A stretch of 37,350 nucleotides of DNA. Origin: Chloroherpeton thalassium. Lineage in GTDB: Bacteria > Bacteroidota > Ignavibacteria > Kapaibacteriales > UBA2268. The stretch covers positions 7,707 to 45,056 of the forward strand of contig DYPF01000004.1 in the NCBI GenBank assembly GCA_020720105.1, written 5' to 3'. The notes under the pieces were generated by a model, which was not told the DNA's origin, made no database searches, and was given only the letters and a program-made list of their open reading frames with translations. Below are positions 1 through 9,871 of this stretch, one piece after another. How positions within the stretch are numbered: the first letter of the stretch is position 1; the number at the start of each line of letters is the position of its first letter. A program made the position numbers and the translations under genes.

Positions 1-1
1 A

Positions 2-1276
2 TTGAAGAAAATGATTAATAAAAACTTAAATACCGAAGATTTGATTGTTCGATTGTTCGACAAGGATATTCCCGCTGCCGAAATTTCAGAAATCAACAAT
101 ATTCTTGCCCAACGGCAAGATGCTTCGTTATTACTTGATGAATATTCTGAGCTAAACCGATCTATCCAATCAATTAGTTTACCTAAACTTGCCCCAGATG
201 CTTCGATTACAGATGAACTTATCGCTAAAATCAATAAATTATCCGAAAAACATTTTGCCATTCCTTTCTGGAATAGATTTAAATATGCAATTGTTGCACT
301 TCTTTTGCTAATTTCGTTCTCTACTTATTTTGCTTATAATTATTTACAAAATAAAAATTCAGTTAGTAACACTGCTCAATCAAACACGAAAATTGGAAAG
401 ATTAATAACCAATTTAGTACATCAGAACCAAATGAATCATTAGTAGAAAAATCACAAACGATTGAATTACAAAAGAGCAAATTACAAGCAAGCAATTTAA
501 ATAATTCACTTGATAATAAATCAATAAATGATGCTAATGTAAATACCTTTACAGATAAAGAAGTTGAAACAACCGAAAATCCAATTGCCAACATAAACAT
601 CATAACTTTCGATAACATAGCATATAACGATTATTTAATTGAACAAGGTGAATTACATATATTTACAAAATATATAGTTGAAACCCAAGATAAAATTTTA
701 GATTTCTCCAATTTTGCTAAAAATAGAATATTACCAATTTTTACAAAATCACTTGATCTTGCAAAAAGAACATTCACTCCTTCAAGATTGAAAACAAATA
801 ATGAATATTTGATTCAATATCGTAATATTTATGCCTTATCAAGTCCCGAAGCTAAGATGCAAGGCGCTGATTTCTACTATCAAAACTATAATTTTGCTCT
901 ATTCTTAAAGACTTATGATGGAATATATTTTGGTGCAGAATTAGGTTCGGAGCAATATTCACAGATATTTTTAGATGCATCTCTCGACTCCACATATCAA
1001 ACTTCGCCAAACGTCTTTTACTTTGGGCTTAATGGTAAGTTTGAATTAAATCAATTTGAATTTGCAAATTTAAAACCAGTTGTAAATTTATTTGCTGGGA
1101 GTAGTTCGTTAGGACCAATTACAAGAGCAAATTTAGTAGCACAATATGGTATTTTTGGGGATAGAGTAAGAATTTTTGCTGGATATGAAGCAGGATTATT
1201 ATTATACAAAAACCAAAATAAATGGTATAATACTACCAAAACTGGCATTATTGGTGGAATTAATATAAAACTCTAA
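2..1276 (+). CDS. Anti-sigma-factor-like single-TM protein with beta-barrel-like C-terminal region (hypothetical); 5' end uncertain at window edge
   Basis: Open frame from window start to TAA at 1276. The first start is a TTG at position 2, with an in-frame ATG at 11. Acidic N-terminal ~85 aa, one TM (YAIVALLLLISFSTYFAYNYL), Ser/Asn-rich linker, then an aromatic/Gly C-terminus ending GIIGGINIKL. Confidence 0.6.
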   Translation: MKKMINKNLNTEDLIVRLFDKDIPAAEISEINNILAQRQDASLLLDEYSELNRSIQSISLPKLAPDASITDELIAKINKLSEKHFAIPFWNRFKYAIVALLLLISFSTYFAYNYLQNKNSVSNTAQSNTKIGKINNQFSTSEPNESLVEKSQTIELQKSKLQASNLNNSLDNKSINDANVNTFTDKEVETTENPIANINIITFDNIAYNDYLIEQGELHIFTKYIVETQDKILDFSNFAKNRILPIFTKSLDLAKRTFTPSRLKTNNEYLIQYRNIYALSSPEAKMQGADFYYQNYNFALFLKTYDGIYFGAELGSEQYSQIFLDASLDSTYQTSPNVFYFGLNGKFELNQFEFANLKPVVNLFAGSSSLGPITRANLVAQYGIFGDRVRIFAGYEAGLLLYKNQNKWYNTTKTGIIGGINIKL

Positions 1277-1427
1277 ACTAATTTTAACTGAAAAAATCAA
1301 TTTTTATTAATTAATTTGTTAATATAAACTAACGAATATTAGTATATTGATATATTGTGTGAATAGAATTGATAATAATTTAATTTTATGTTTTCAGACA
1401 TTTTACTAATTCTAAGAACTATATTGA

Positions 1428-2417
1428 TTATTTCTTTTTACGAAGTTCTTTGAGTGCTTTAACCAAATTAAGCTCGTCCTCGGTAAGTTCATCAGGTAAT
1501 TTTGCTATTACTTTAATATATAAATCACCTTTTTCATTGGGCTTATTGTATTTAGGCATACCTTGGTTAGATAATTTCAATAATTTTCCGTTTTGAGAAG
1601 CAGGTGGTACATTGAATTTGATTGTTCCGCTAAAAGTTTTAATCTTAGCACTACCACCCAGAATTAGTGTAAACAAATCCAACCAAACTTCAACATATAA
1701 ATCATCACCTTTTCGCTCTAACTTTGTATGTTGTTTAATGCTAATTTTTACATTCAAATCTCCAGATGTACCTCCGTTTCTTCCAGTACTACCCATTCCT
1801 TGAAGTGTAATCACTTGTCCATCGGCAACACCTTGCTTTATTTGAACTTCTACTTTTTTATCGCCAGTTTGAATTTGTCGAACAGAACCACGAAAAGCTT
1901 CTTCTAATGTTATTACCAAGTTAGTGTCGAGGTTTTGTCCTGATTCTTGTTGCTTGTAATAACCCTGTTCTTGCGAAAATCCATGAGTTTCATTAGCAGC
2001 CCCACCGAATATTCTTTCGAAAAAGTCAGATACTCCACCGCCACGAGAGAAGAACTCGCGATAAGTATTATAATCACCTTTGGTGTAACTTCCTTTTGAA
2101 CCACTACTTTTTTGTCTGCCTCTTCCACTTTTTGGTTGTTGAAACCACTCATCCCAATTAAAATTATCACTTGTACCACCAGTTGATTGATGGCGATTCC
2201 AATTCATTCCTAAGTTATCGTACTTTCTTCGTTTGTCTGCATCACCAAGCACCTGATAAGCTTCATTAATTTCTTTGAATTTATCTTCGAATGCCTTGTC
2301 ATTTTTGTTTTTATCAGGATGGTATTTATTAGCTAATTTGCGGTAAGAACTTTTAATTTCACTTTCAGAAGCAGTTTTATTTATTTCTAATATTTTGTAA
2401 TAATCTTTATAATCCAT
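1428..2417 (-). CDS. cbpA: DnaJ-domain co-chaperone, CbpA-like (J domain with HPD, G/F-rich linker, C-terminal substrate-binding domain, no zinc finger)
   Basis: MDYKDYYKILEINKTASESEIKSSYRKLANKYHPDKNKN; no CxxCxGxG repeats; DnaJ C-terminal motifs (GDLYVEVWLDLFTLILGGSAKIKTFSG). Confidence 0.9.
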   Translation of the reverse strand: MDYKDYYKILEINKTASESEIKSSYRKLANKYHPDKNKNDKAFEDKFKEINEAYQVLGDADKRRKYDNLGMNWNRHQSTGGTSDNFNWDEWFQQPKSGRGRQKSSGSKGSYTKGDYNTYREFFSRGGGVSDFFERIFGGAANETHGFSQEQGYYKQQESGQNLDTNLVITLEEAFRGSVRQIQTGDKKVEVQIKQGVADGQVITLQGMGSTGRNGGTSGDLNVKISIKQHTKLERKGDDLYVEVWLDLFTLILGGSAKIKTFSGTIKFNVPPASQNGKLLKLSNQGMPKYNKPNEKGDLYIKVIAKLPDELTEDELNLVKALKELRKKK

Positions 2418-2631
2418 TTTTATTCCTGATTAATCTTGAAAAAGTAAATTTTGAATATTTCATCTTTTGAATTATATTTTACTTTTACCAATATATTTTG
2501 TTAAAGATATTAACGAATAATTACACCAAATTAATATATCAATTTGAAATTACTTTCACGAAATCCTTAATTTAATTATTAATTATTGCTAATTTTGTGT
2601 TTATTATACAACAAAAAGTGTTTTATTCAAT

Positions 2632-3726
2632 ATGAATCAAAATATTGCTGTAATTATGGCTGGCGGTACGAACGATCCATTCTGGCCCCTCACAAATGAA
2701 TACAATCCAAAGCAATTTGTAAATCTTTTGGGAGAAGGATCGCCACTTCAAATAACTTATAATAGATTATTGAAACTTTTTAGCAAGGAAGATATTTTTG
2801 TTGTAACCCAGGCATCTTTTTTTGGGAAGGTAATTCAGCAACTACCTGGCATCGATATTAGTAATTTAATCTTAGAGCCTTATTCACGTCACACAACTGC
2901 AGCAATAACATATACTTACACACAGTTAAAGCAAAAATTTGCAGAAGATGACTTTTTATACTTTTTTCCTTCTGATCATATCATTCACGATATAGAAAAA
3001 TTCAAGACAAGCTTAGAAATTGCACAAATAGCCGCTGCAGAACTTGCATCTATTGTCACTCTGGGCATTCAACCAAATAGTCCTATCACTCATTATGGAT
3101 ATATTCAATACGATAATGGCAGATTCCCTAATTATGAATTATATGAACGTGGAGTTAGATGGGTGAGAACTTTTGCAGAAAAGCCCGATGCCAAAACTGC
3201 TCAAAGATTTATTGATGCTGGTGATTTTGTTTGGAATAGCGGAATTGTTATCTTCCAAATTAGTACTTTCGAGGATGTTTTAATTCATTGTCTGCCCGAT
3301 TATTATTCTGCTTTTAAGCGCATCGAAAATGCTTTCAATAAACCAGATTTTGCAGACGAATTAGATTTCTCTTATAAATCAATCAATCCTATTTCGTTTG
3401 ATACTGGAATTTTAGAGAAGTCCAAGAAAGTATTTACTGTGATTTCTGACTTCGATTGGGTAGATTTAGATAATTGGGATGATTATTATCGACTCACCAA
3501 AAAGGATAAGTCAAATAATGTAGCTAATAAGAAAGACATCCAAATCAATACTTCGAATTCGCTGATTTATAATAATAATTCTTCTAAGGAGAAAGTAATT
3601 GCAACCATAGATTTAAATGACATTGTAATTATCAACACTGATGATGGAATACTGGTTTCCCCTAGAAGTAGCCTACATAAAATAAAGAATATTGTTAATC
3701 ATCAAAAAATAAATACCAATAAATAA
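2632..3726 (+). CDS. Mannose-1-phosphate guanylyltransferase-like protein with divergent catalytic signature
   Basis: VIMAGGTNDPFWPLTNEYNPKQF, FFPSDHIIHD, FAEKPDAKTAQRFIDAGDFVWNSGIVIF and DFDWVDLDNWDDYY match the ManC fold, but the canonical GxGTR is replaced. Confidence 0.82.
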   Translation: MNQNIAVIMAGGTNDPFWPLTNEYNPKQFVNLLGEGSPLQITYNRLLKLFSKEDIFVVTQASFFGKVIQQLPGIDISNLILEPYSRHTTAAITYTYTQLKQKFAEDDFLYFFPSDHIIHDIEKFKTSLEIAQIAAAELASIVTLGIQPNSPITHYGYIQYDNGRFPNYELYERGVRWVRTFAEKPDAKTAQRFIDAGDFVWNSGIVIFQISTFEDVLIHCLPDYYSAFKRIENAFNKPDFADELDFSYKSINPISFDTGILEKSKKVFTVISDFDWVDLDNWDDYYRLTKKDKSNNVANKKDIQINTSNSLIYNNNSSKEKVIATIDLNDIVIINTDDGILVSPRSSLHKIKNIVNHQKINTNK

Positions 3727-3751
3727 ATTTAAAAAAACAATAAAACGACTT

Positions 3752-4303
3752 ATGAAATTAGTTGATGTATATTTTGGTGCAATTAAGTTATTTAAATTAG
3801 AGCAATTGAACGATAATCGCGGTTCTTTTGTAGAAACATTCCGTACAGATGAACTAAAGCATTTTGGAATTGACTCTCCGTTTGTACAAGAGAACCAATC
3901 AATTTCGCAAAAAAATGTTTTGAGAGGACTTCACTTTCAGTATGCTTTACCTCAAGGTAAACTTATTCGCGTTATAAATGGAGCAGCTAAATTTATCGAA
4001 GTTGATATACGATGTTATTCCAAAAACTTTGGTAAATATCACGAGTTTTTATTAAAAGCAGAAGATAATTTGATGTTGTGGGTACCATTTGGATTTGCTA
4101 ATGGGTTTTTATCGTTAGCAGATAATACTATCGTACAATACAAAGTAGATAATTATTGGAGTAAGGATGGAGAAGGTAGTATTTTATGGAATGACGAAGA
4201 ATTAGAGATAAATTGGGGCATTCCAAATCCTATAGTTTCACAGAAAGATGCAAATGCAATGTTGTTTTCCGATTTTTCAATAAAGTTTTATGGCAAAATT
4301 TAA
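3752..4303 (+). CDS. rfbC: dTDP-4-dehydrorhamnose 3,5-epimerase-like protein (RmlC family)
   Basis: GSFVETFRTDEL, QENQSISQKNVLRGLHFQ, VPFGFANGFLSLADNTIVQYKVDNYW: RmlC cupin motifs. Confidence 0.85.
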   Translation: MKLVDVYFGAIKLFKLEQLNDNRGSFVETFRTDELKHFGIDSPFVQENQSISQKNVLRGLHFQYALPQGKLIRVINGAAKFIEVDIRCYSKNFGKYHEFLLKAEDNLMLWVPFGFANGFLSLADNTIVQYKVDNYWSKDGEGSILWNDEELEINWGIPNPIVSQKDANAMLFSDFSIKFYGKI

Positions 4304-5336
4304 ACTATTTACTAAAGATAGCTATACTAAATATATATTATTATTCGTACTTACATTTATTACTTGTACAATGGCAGGAGTACAATGGTCTGGAAAAGAA
4401 TATTTAGATATTAATAATTGGCATATTGGGCTTACCTATTCGATATTAATTTTAACTTTTCTTGGTGTGCATGAGTTTGGACATTATTTCGCTGCAAAGT
4501 ATCATAATGTCCATACATCTCTCCCATATTTTATTCCTTTTCCTGTACCTTTCTTTTTCATTAATTTTGGTACTTTTGGAGCAATAATTCGAATGCGTCA
4601 AGCAATTCCATCACGAAAAGCTTTGTTTGATATTGGAATAGCTGGTCCTATAGCGGGCTATTTAGTTAGTATAATAATACTTATTATTGGGCTTATTAAT
4701 TTGCCAACAAAAGAAATGATTCTCGAAATTCATCCTGAATATATTTTGAATTACAGCGGAACTATTCCAAGTATTGGATTCCATTATGGCGATACAATGC
4801 TTTATTCCTTTTTACAATATATTTTAGTTCCTACAGGCAAATTTATGCCACCGATGAACGAAATATATCATTTCCCTTTTTTAAACGTAGGTTGGTTCGG
4901 ATTATTTGTAACTACTATGAATTTATTGCCAATAGGTCAATTTGATGGAGGTCATATTTTTTATGCGATGTTTGGCAAAAAAGCGCAACTCGTAATTGCA
5001 AAAGTATCCTTTTGGTTTCTTGCCATCATCGGATTATTCGGTACTTTTAACGATATTTATGTATTTCTACAAGATGACTACGGATTTAAAATTATCTCTT
5101 GGCTTCAGAATTTGATTAATACAAATCTTGCTTACTTATATGAACATATACCAATATTAAGACAATTTTGGTCGGGCTGGCTTTTGTGGGCTTTGATTGG
5201 GCGGTTTGCGATTAAATTGCAACATCCGCCCACTCAAGACGAAACTCCTATCAACCGTAAAAGAATGATTTTAGGATGGTTAGCTGTGATTATGCTCATT
5301 TCCAGCTTTTCATTTAATGCAATTTACTTCCTCTAA
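4290..5336 (+). CDS. Site-2-protease-type M50 family membrane metalloprotease
   Basis: HEFGHYFAAKYH (HExxH), multiple TMs, NLLPIGQFDGGHIFYAMFG second metal-ligand motif; overlaps the rfbC-like ORF by 14 nt. Confidence 0.88.
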   Translation: MAKFKLFTKDSYTKYILLFVLTFITCTMAGVQWSGKEYLDINNWHIGLTYSILILTFLGVHEFGHYFAAKYHNVHTSLPYFIPFPVPFFFINFGTFGAIIRMRQAIPSRKALFDIGIAGPIAGYLVSIIILIIGLINLPTKEMILEIHPEYILNYSGTIPSIGFHYGDTMLYSFLQYILVPTGKFMPPMNEIYHFPFLNVGWFGLFVTTMNLLPIGQFDGGHIFYAMFGKKAQLVIAKVSFWFLAIIGLFGTFNDIYVFLQDDYGFKIISWLQNLINTNLAYLYEHIPILRQFWSGWLLWALIGRFAIKLQHPPTQDETPINRKRMILGWLAVIMLISSFSFNAIYFL

Positions 5337-5351
5337 AAATCCTGTATAGTT

Positions 5352-6326
5352 TTATTTTACTCTTATTGCAAATTCAAGAGTTAGTTTGTCTTCACCTGAA
5401 GGTATGCCACTTTTATAAAAGTATTTTTCATAGTCCAATCTAAAGTATGAAGGTAATGTTCCTGGTATATTAAATGTTACGCCTGCAGTAAATCTTCGTG
5501 GCGACTCCTTGTCGATGTCAGGATCTTTGTTATACATTTCCCAGCGGATAGCTGGCGTTATTTTGCTGAAATATTTAGTGTTTGGATAGAAATGAAAACC
5601 CAAAACAGAATAAAATCCAAAATAGGAAACATTGTCTTCTGTGTAATCCTTTTGTGCAATTTCTGAATCAAAATGAACATATTTATTGTTATATTCAATC
5701 GAAGCATTACTCATTTCAACTTCTCCGCTGGTAAGATTCCCTTTTAAACCCGATAGTGAAAATCTCAAACCTTTGGTTGGGAAAAAGTCAATACGAGACG
5801 AATATGATTTTTTATTGTCAGTTTCTAATGTATTAATTCCGTTGCCATTGTATGCACCAATAAATATATGCATAGGAATTAGTGCGGTAAATTTGTAGTC
5901 TAACATCGCTCCAATATCCCTTAAACCCTTACACATTCGCTTATTGATAAAATTACGATTGGCAAAATCAAAATCAAAAGGATTCTTCTGATATTCGTAC
6001 GAAAAAGATTGTTTGAATTGTCCTAATGAAAACGTGAGATTATCTATCGGTTTATATTCGATTTTGGCATCAAGCATATCAATTTCATCTTCATCTTGCC
6101 AATCAATTTCAGCTTTGTAGCTAATAAACTCATTAATTTTCCCTTTTACAGCAAATCTTGCATTTCTTACATAGAACAATAACCTCTCATCGTTTAAGTT
6201 TTGCTCGCCTTTGGTTCGCAACATTAAATTGATATTTGGAGCATATTCATTTGCTTTATCTTCCGAATGTAATATTGAGCTAAGAATTACTAATAAAATG
6301 ACTGAGTAAAGTATAATTGTTTTCAT
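5352..6326 (-). CDS. Phosphate-selective porin O/P-type outer-membrane protein
   Basis: Signal peptide MKTIILYSVILLVILSSILHS; FSYEYQKNPFDFDFANRNFINKRMCKGLRDIGAMLDYKF resembles the OprO/OprP family; C-terminal LTLEFAIRVK. The ORF track starts at 6356, but the ATG at 6326 gives a clean signal peptide. Confidence 0.75.
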   Translation of the reverse strand: MKTIILYSVILLVILSSILHSEDKANEYAPNINLMLRTKGEQNLNDERLLFYVRNARFAVKGKINEFISYKAEIDWQDEDEIDMLDAKIEYKPIDNLTFSLGQFKQSFSYEYQKNPFDFDFANRNFINKRMCKGLRDIGAMLDYKFTALIPMHIFIGAYNGNGINTLETDNKKSYSSRIDFFPTKGLRFSLSGLKGNLTSGEVEMSNASIEYNNKYVHFDSEIAQKDYTEDNVSYFGFYSVLGFHFYPNTKYFSKITPAIRWEMYNKDPDIDKESPRRFTAGVTFNIPGTLPSYFRLDYEKYFYKSGIPSGEDKLTLEFAIRVK

Positions 6327-6368
6327 AAATTGATAATTTTGTTTAGAAAAAATCAAAATTATAAAAAT

Positions 6369-6399
6369 AGTGTTAAGAAATAGTTAATTTCTTAACACT
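6369..6399 (-). terminator. Putative intrinsic terminator downstream of atpG (13-bp stem, 5-nt loop)
   Basis: AGTGTTAAGAAAT-AGTTA-ATTTCTTAACACT perfect inverted repeat, followed in minus orientation by TATTTTTAT; lies ~38 bp beyond the atpG stop. Confidence 0.55.
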
Positions 6400-6436
6400 A
6401 AATAAATATAGTCTTAACTATAATCTGAAATTTCTT

Positions 6437-7333
6437 TTAATTAGTACCTTTCAAAGCATTGGCTCCAGAAACAATTTCGATAATTTCGCGTGTGATATTA
6501 GCTTGACGAACTTTATTATAAACCAAGTTAAGATTCTTGATTAAGTCGTTTGCATTAGAAGTAGCATTATCCATAGCAACACGGCGAGATGCTTGTTCTG
6601 CAGTATTCGACTCAAGGATAGCAGCCCACATTTTGGAATCAATTAACTGAGGAATCAATTCATCTAAAATAGCAGTTTTATCAGGCTCGTAAATGTAGCT
6701 AAAATTAAATTTTGCAGATTCCTTTTCCTCTTTATTGCCAGTTGGCAAAGGTAATAGTTGCATTTGTGAGGGAATTTGCTTGATAATATTGATAAATCTT
6801 ACATACTGCACTAATACCAAATCAAATTCTGAATTAAGGAATTTAATTTTTATGTCGTCAATTATATCTTTAACTTTCGTAAAGTCGGCATTATCGGCAA
6901 TATTTGAATATTGCTTGATTATCGGAAATTTTAATTTATTAAAAAATGATATTGCTTTTTTACCAATAGGTAAAACACTAATTTTTGCATTAGGATATTT
7001 ATGTGGAATAGCATTATTAATTGCAATTGAAGTATCTTTAAATAAGTTAGTATTGAAACTTCCGCACATTCCTCTATCCGAAGAGATAACAATAACCGCA
7101 ATATTTTTTATTTCGTTTGGTTGTTTAATCAATGGATTGTTGTAATCGCCTTCCAATGAGGAAATAATCTTAGAAATACTTGATTCTAATTTGATAAAGT
7201 AAGGGCGAGCGCTTTCCACTTGGTTTTGAGCTTTTCTCAATTTGGCAGTTGCCACCATTTTCATAGCTTGAGTAATTTTCTCAATGCTAATAATCGAGCC
7301 GATACGAGTCTTAATGTCCCTTAATGTTGCCAT
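6437..7333 (-). CDS. atpG: F-type ATP synthase gamma subunit
   Basis: MATLRDIKTRIGSIISIEKITQAMKMVATAKLRKAQ and C-terminal LNLVYNKVRQANITREIIEIVSGANAL are classic AtpG motifs. Confidence 0.97.
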   Translation of the reverse strand: MATLRDIKTRIGSIISIEKITQAMKMVATAKLRKAQNQVESARPYFIKLESSISKIISSLEGDYNNPLIKQPNEIKNIAVIVISSDRGMCGSFNTNLFKDTSIAINNAIPHKYPNAKISVLPIGKKAISFFNKLKFPIIKQYSNIADNADFTKVKDIIDDIKIKFLNSEFDLVLVQYVRFINIIKQIPSQMQLLPLPTGNKEEKESAKFNFSYIYEPDKTAILDELIPQLIDSKMWAAILESNTAEQASRRVAMDNATSNANDLIKNLNLVYNKVRQANITREIIEIVSGANALKGTN

Positions 7334-7347
7334 CGTTCACCTTGCAA

Positions 7348-8307
7348 TTATAAATAGGGTTGATTGATATTTAAGTAATTGTTAATATATTTTTTAATAC
7401 TTTGTTCGAAAGTTAAAAAGTCGTATTTAATTCCAGACTCAAAAAGTTTGGAAATGTCTGCTTTTGTACTGTATTGATATTGATTTTTAATTTGTTCGGG
7501 CATATCAACATATTCAATATTTACGGGCTTCTGTAATGTGTTAAACACGTGCTCTGCTAATGAGTTCCAAGTATTCGTTGTGCCTGTTCCGATATTAAAT
7601 ATACCTTTTATGCGTTTTTCGAATAATTGCCAAGTTAAATTTACTGCATCATCAATATATACAAAGTCGCGGAGTTGTTCGCCATCTTCAAAATCATCAT
7701 TGTAAGATCTAAACAATTTTACCCTACCTGAATTTTTTACTTGATTGAAAGCTTTATAAACCATCGAAGCCATCTCGTTCTTGTGGTATTCGTTTGGTCC
7801 GAACACATTGAAAAACTTGAGTCCTATAAAAAGTTCATCGTAACCTTTCTCGATAACCCACAAATCAAATAAGTGTTTAGAAAATCCATAAGCATTCAAT
7901 GGACGCAAATCATAGTAAACGTTATCGCTATATCCTTGGTCGCCATTGCCATAAGTTGCTGCACTACTTGCATAAATAAATGGAATATTATTATCGATTG
8001 CTTTTTTAGCTAATTTTTTGCTATATTCCAAATTATTACTGAACAAATAATCAATATTCTGTTCGGAAGTAGAAGAACAAGCTCCAAAATGGAAAATTGC
8101 TTCGGTATTACTGAAATTTAACTTATCTAAATTTTTTAAAAATTCAGTTTTATTGATATAATATTTAAAACGTTTGCCAACCAAATTTTTCCACTTGGAA
8201 GTATTGGATAAATTATCAACAATAATTACATCGTTGTATCCTTTTTGGTTGAGCAATTTTAAAAAATTGGAGCCGATAAAACCGGCTCCGCCTGTTAGAA
8301 TTATCAT
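7348..8307 (-). CDS. hldD: ADP-L-glycero-D-manno-heptose 6-epimerase (extended SDR)
   Basis: MIILTGGAGFIGSNFLKLLN, IYASSAATYGNGDQGYSD, LRPLNAYGFSKHLFD, FNVFGPNEYHKNEMASMVYKAF: HldD/RfaD signatures. Confidence 0.9.
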   Translation of the reverse strand: MIILTGGAGFIGSNFLKLLNQKGYNDVIIVDNLSNTSKWKNLVGKRFKYYINKTEFLKNLDKLNFSNTEAIFHFGACSSTSEQNIDYLFSNNLEYSKKLAKKAIDNNIPFIYASSAATYGNGDQGYSDNVYYDLRPLNAYGFSKHLFDLWVIEKGYDELFIGLKFFNVFGPNEYHKNEMASMVYKAFNQVKNSGRVKLFRSYNDDFEDGEQLRDFVYIDDAVNLTWQLFEKRIKGIFNIGTGTTNTWNSLAEHVFNTLQKPVNIEYVDMPEQIKNQYQYSTKADISKLFESGIKYDFLTFEQSIKKYINNYLNINQPYL

Positions 8308-8308
8308 A

Positions 8309-9859
8309 TTATAATGATTGTTTAAATATTACGGAGAATTCATCACAAATTTGATGTAATTCACCTTCAATTTCTTTGTTTAATTCTTTAATTTCAATAA
8401 TCTTATTTAAAGTAGAAAGTTTCTGATTCTTAGTGAATTCTAATAATTCTCTTTCGAATCTACGAACTTGCTTAATTGGCAATACATCCATATAGCCATT
8501 TGTCGCTGCAAATAACACAACAATTTGCTCTTGAACTGTAATTGGTACAAGCACTGGTTGTTTTAATATTTCAGTGATAACATAGCCACGAGTTAATTTC
8601 TGTTGAGTGGATTTATCCAAATCTGAACCGAATTTAGCAAATGATTCCAATTCACGGAACATAGCGTGCTCTAACTTTAATTTACCAGCGATTTTCTTCA
8701 TTATCTTAATCTGTGCATTACCACCAACGCGGGATACCGAGATACCAACGTTCATAGCTGGACGAATACCAGCATTGAATAAGTTTGGCTCCAAATATAT
8801 CTGTCCATCTGTGATAGAAATAACATTGGTTGGGATATATGCAGAAACGTCACCTGCTTGTGTTTCGATTACTGGCAATGCAGTTAATGAACCGCCACCT
8901 AATTCTTTTGCCATTTTTGCAGCTCTTTCAAGCAATCTGCTATGTAAATAGAAGATGTCGCCTGGATATGCCTCGCGTCCAGGAGGACGACGTAAAAGCA
9001 ATGAAACTTGACGGTAAGCAGCCGCGTGTTTTGATAAATCATCATAAACGATTAGTGCATGCATTCCATTATCGCGGAAAAATTCACCCATCGAAGCGCC
9101 ACAATATGGTGCTAAAAATTGTAATGGTGCTGGGTCGGCAGCATTGGCTGCAACAACTGTTGTGTATTCCATTGCTCCATATTCTTCTAAAGTTGCAACT
9201 AATTGAGCAACTGTGGAAGCCTTTTGACCAACTGCAACGTAAATACAATAAACTGGTTCGATCCCTACTGCTTTTGCTTCTTCTGTATGTGTATATTTTT
9301 GGTTGATTATTGCGTCTATTGCAACTGATGTTTTACCAGTTTGACGGTCACCGATTATCAATTCTCTTTGTCCGCGTCCGATTGGGATCATAGCATCTAC
9401 TGATTTAATACCAGTTTGCAAAGGTTGAGTAACAGGTTGACGTTCAATAACGCTTGGAGCTTTTCTTTCGATTGCATAATATTCTTTGATGTCTATTGCA
9501 CCCTTGCCATCAATTGGCTCGCCTAATGGATTAACCACTCTGCCTAATAAATCTCTACCAACTGGAACAGAAGCAATGCGACCAGTTCTTTTTACTGTGT
9601 CGCCTTCTTTTACTAATTTGTCTTCACCAAAAAGAATTACACCCACATTGTCTTCTTCTAAGTTTAAGGTCATACCCATAACATTGTTTGGGAATTCCAC
9701 TAATTCGGATGCCATTACTTTTTCGAGACCATAGATATGGGCAACGCCATCACCAACTTGTAATACGGTGCCAACTTCGTAAATGTCAGCTTCGTTTTCG
9801 TAGCCAGTGAGTTGTTTCCTTAAAATTGATGAAATCTCTTCAGGTTTTAACTCATACAT
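8309..9859 (-). CDS. atpA: F-type ATP synthase alpha subunit
   Basis: Walker [51 protein letters not shown]. Confidence 0.98.
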   Translation of the reverse strand: MYELKPEEISSILRKQLTGYENEADIYEVGTVLQVGDGVAHIYGLEKVMASELVEFPNNVMGMTLNLEEDNVGVILFGEDKLVKEGDTVKRTGRIASVPVGRDLLGRVVNPLGEPIDGKGAIDIKEYYAIERKAPSVIERQPVTQPLQTGIKSVDAMIPIGRGQRELIIGDRQTGKTSVAIDAIINQKYTHTEEAKAVGIEPVYCIYVAVGQKASTVAQLVATLEEYGAMEYTTVVAANAADPAPLQFLAPYCGASMGEFFRDNGMHALIVYDDLSKHAAAYRQVSLLLRRPPGREAYPGDIFYLHSRLLERAAKMAKELGGGSLTALPVIETQAGDVSAYIPTNVISITDGQIYLEPNLFNAGIRPAMNVGISVSRVGGNAQIKIMKKIAGKLKLEHAMFRELESFAKFGSDLDKSTQQKLTRGYVITEILKQPVLVPITVQEQIVVLFAATNGYMDVLPIKQVRRFERELLEFTKNQKLSTLNKIIEIKELNKEIEGELHQICDEFSVIFKQSL

Positions 9860-9871
9860 ATATATTTTCCT

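Noticed and set aside
1277-1427. AT-rich intergenic sequence with TTAATTAATTTGTTAAT-like motifs as an operator
   Set aside because: Low-complexity AT background; no statistically supportable motif by eye.
8830-9306. 158-aa plus-strand ORF opposite atpA
   Set aside because: Antisense shadow of the highly conserved atpA coding sequence; no family resemblance.
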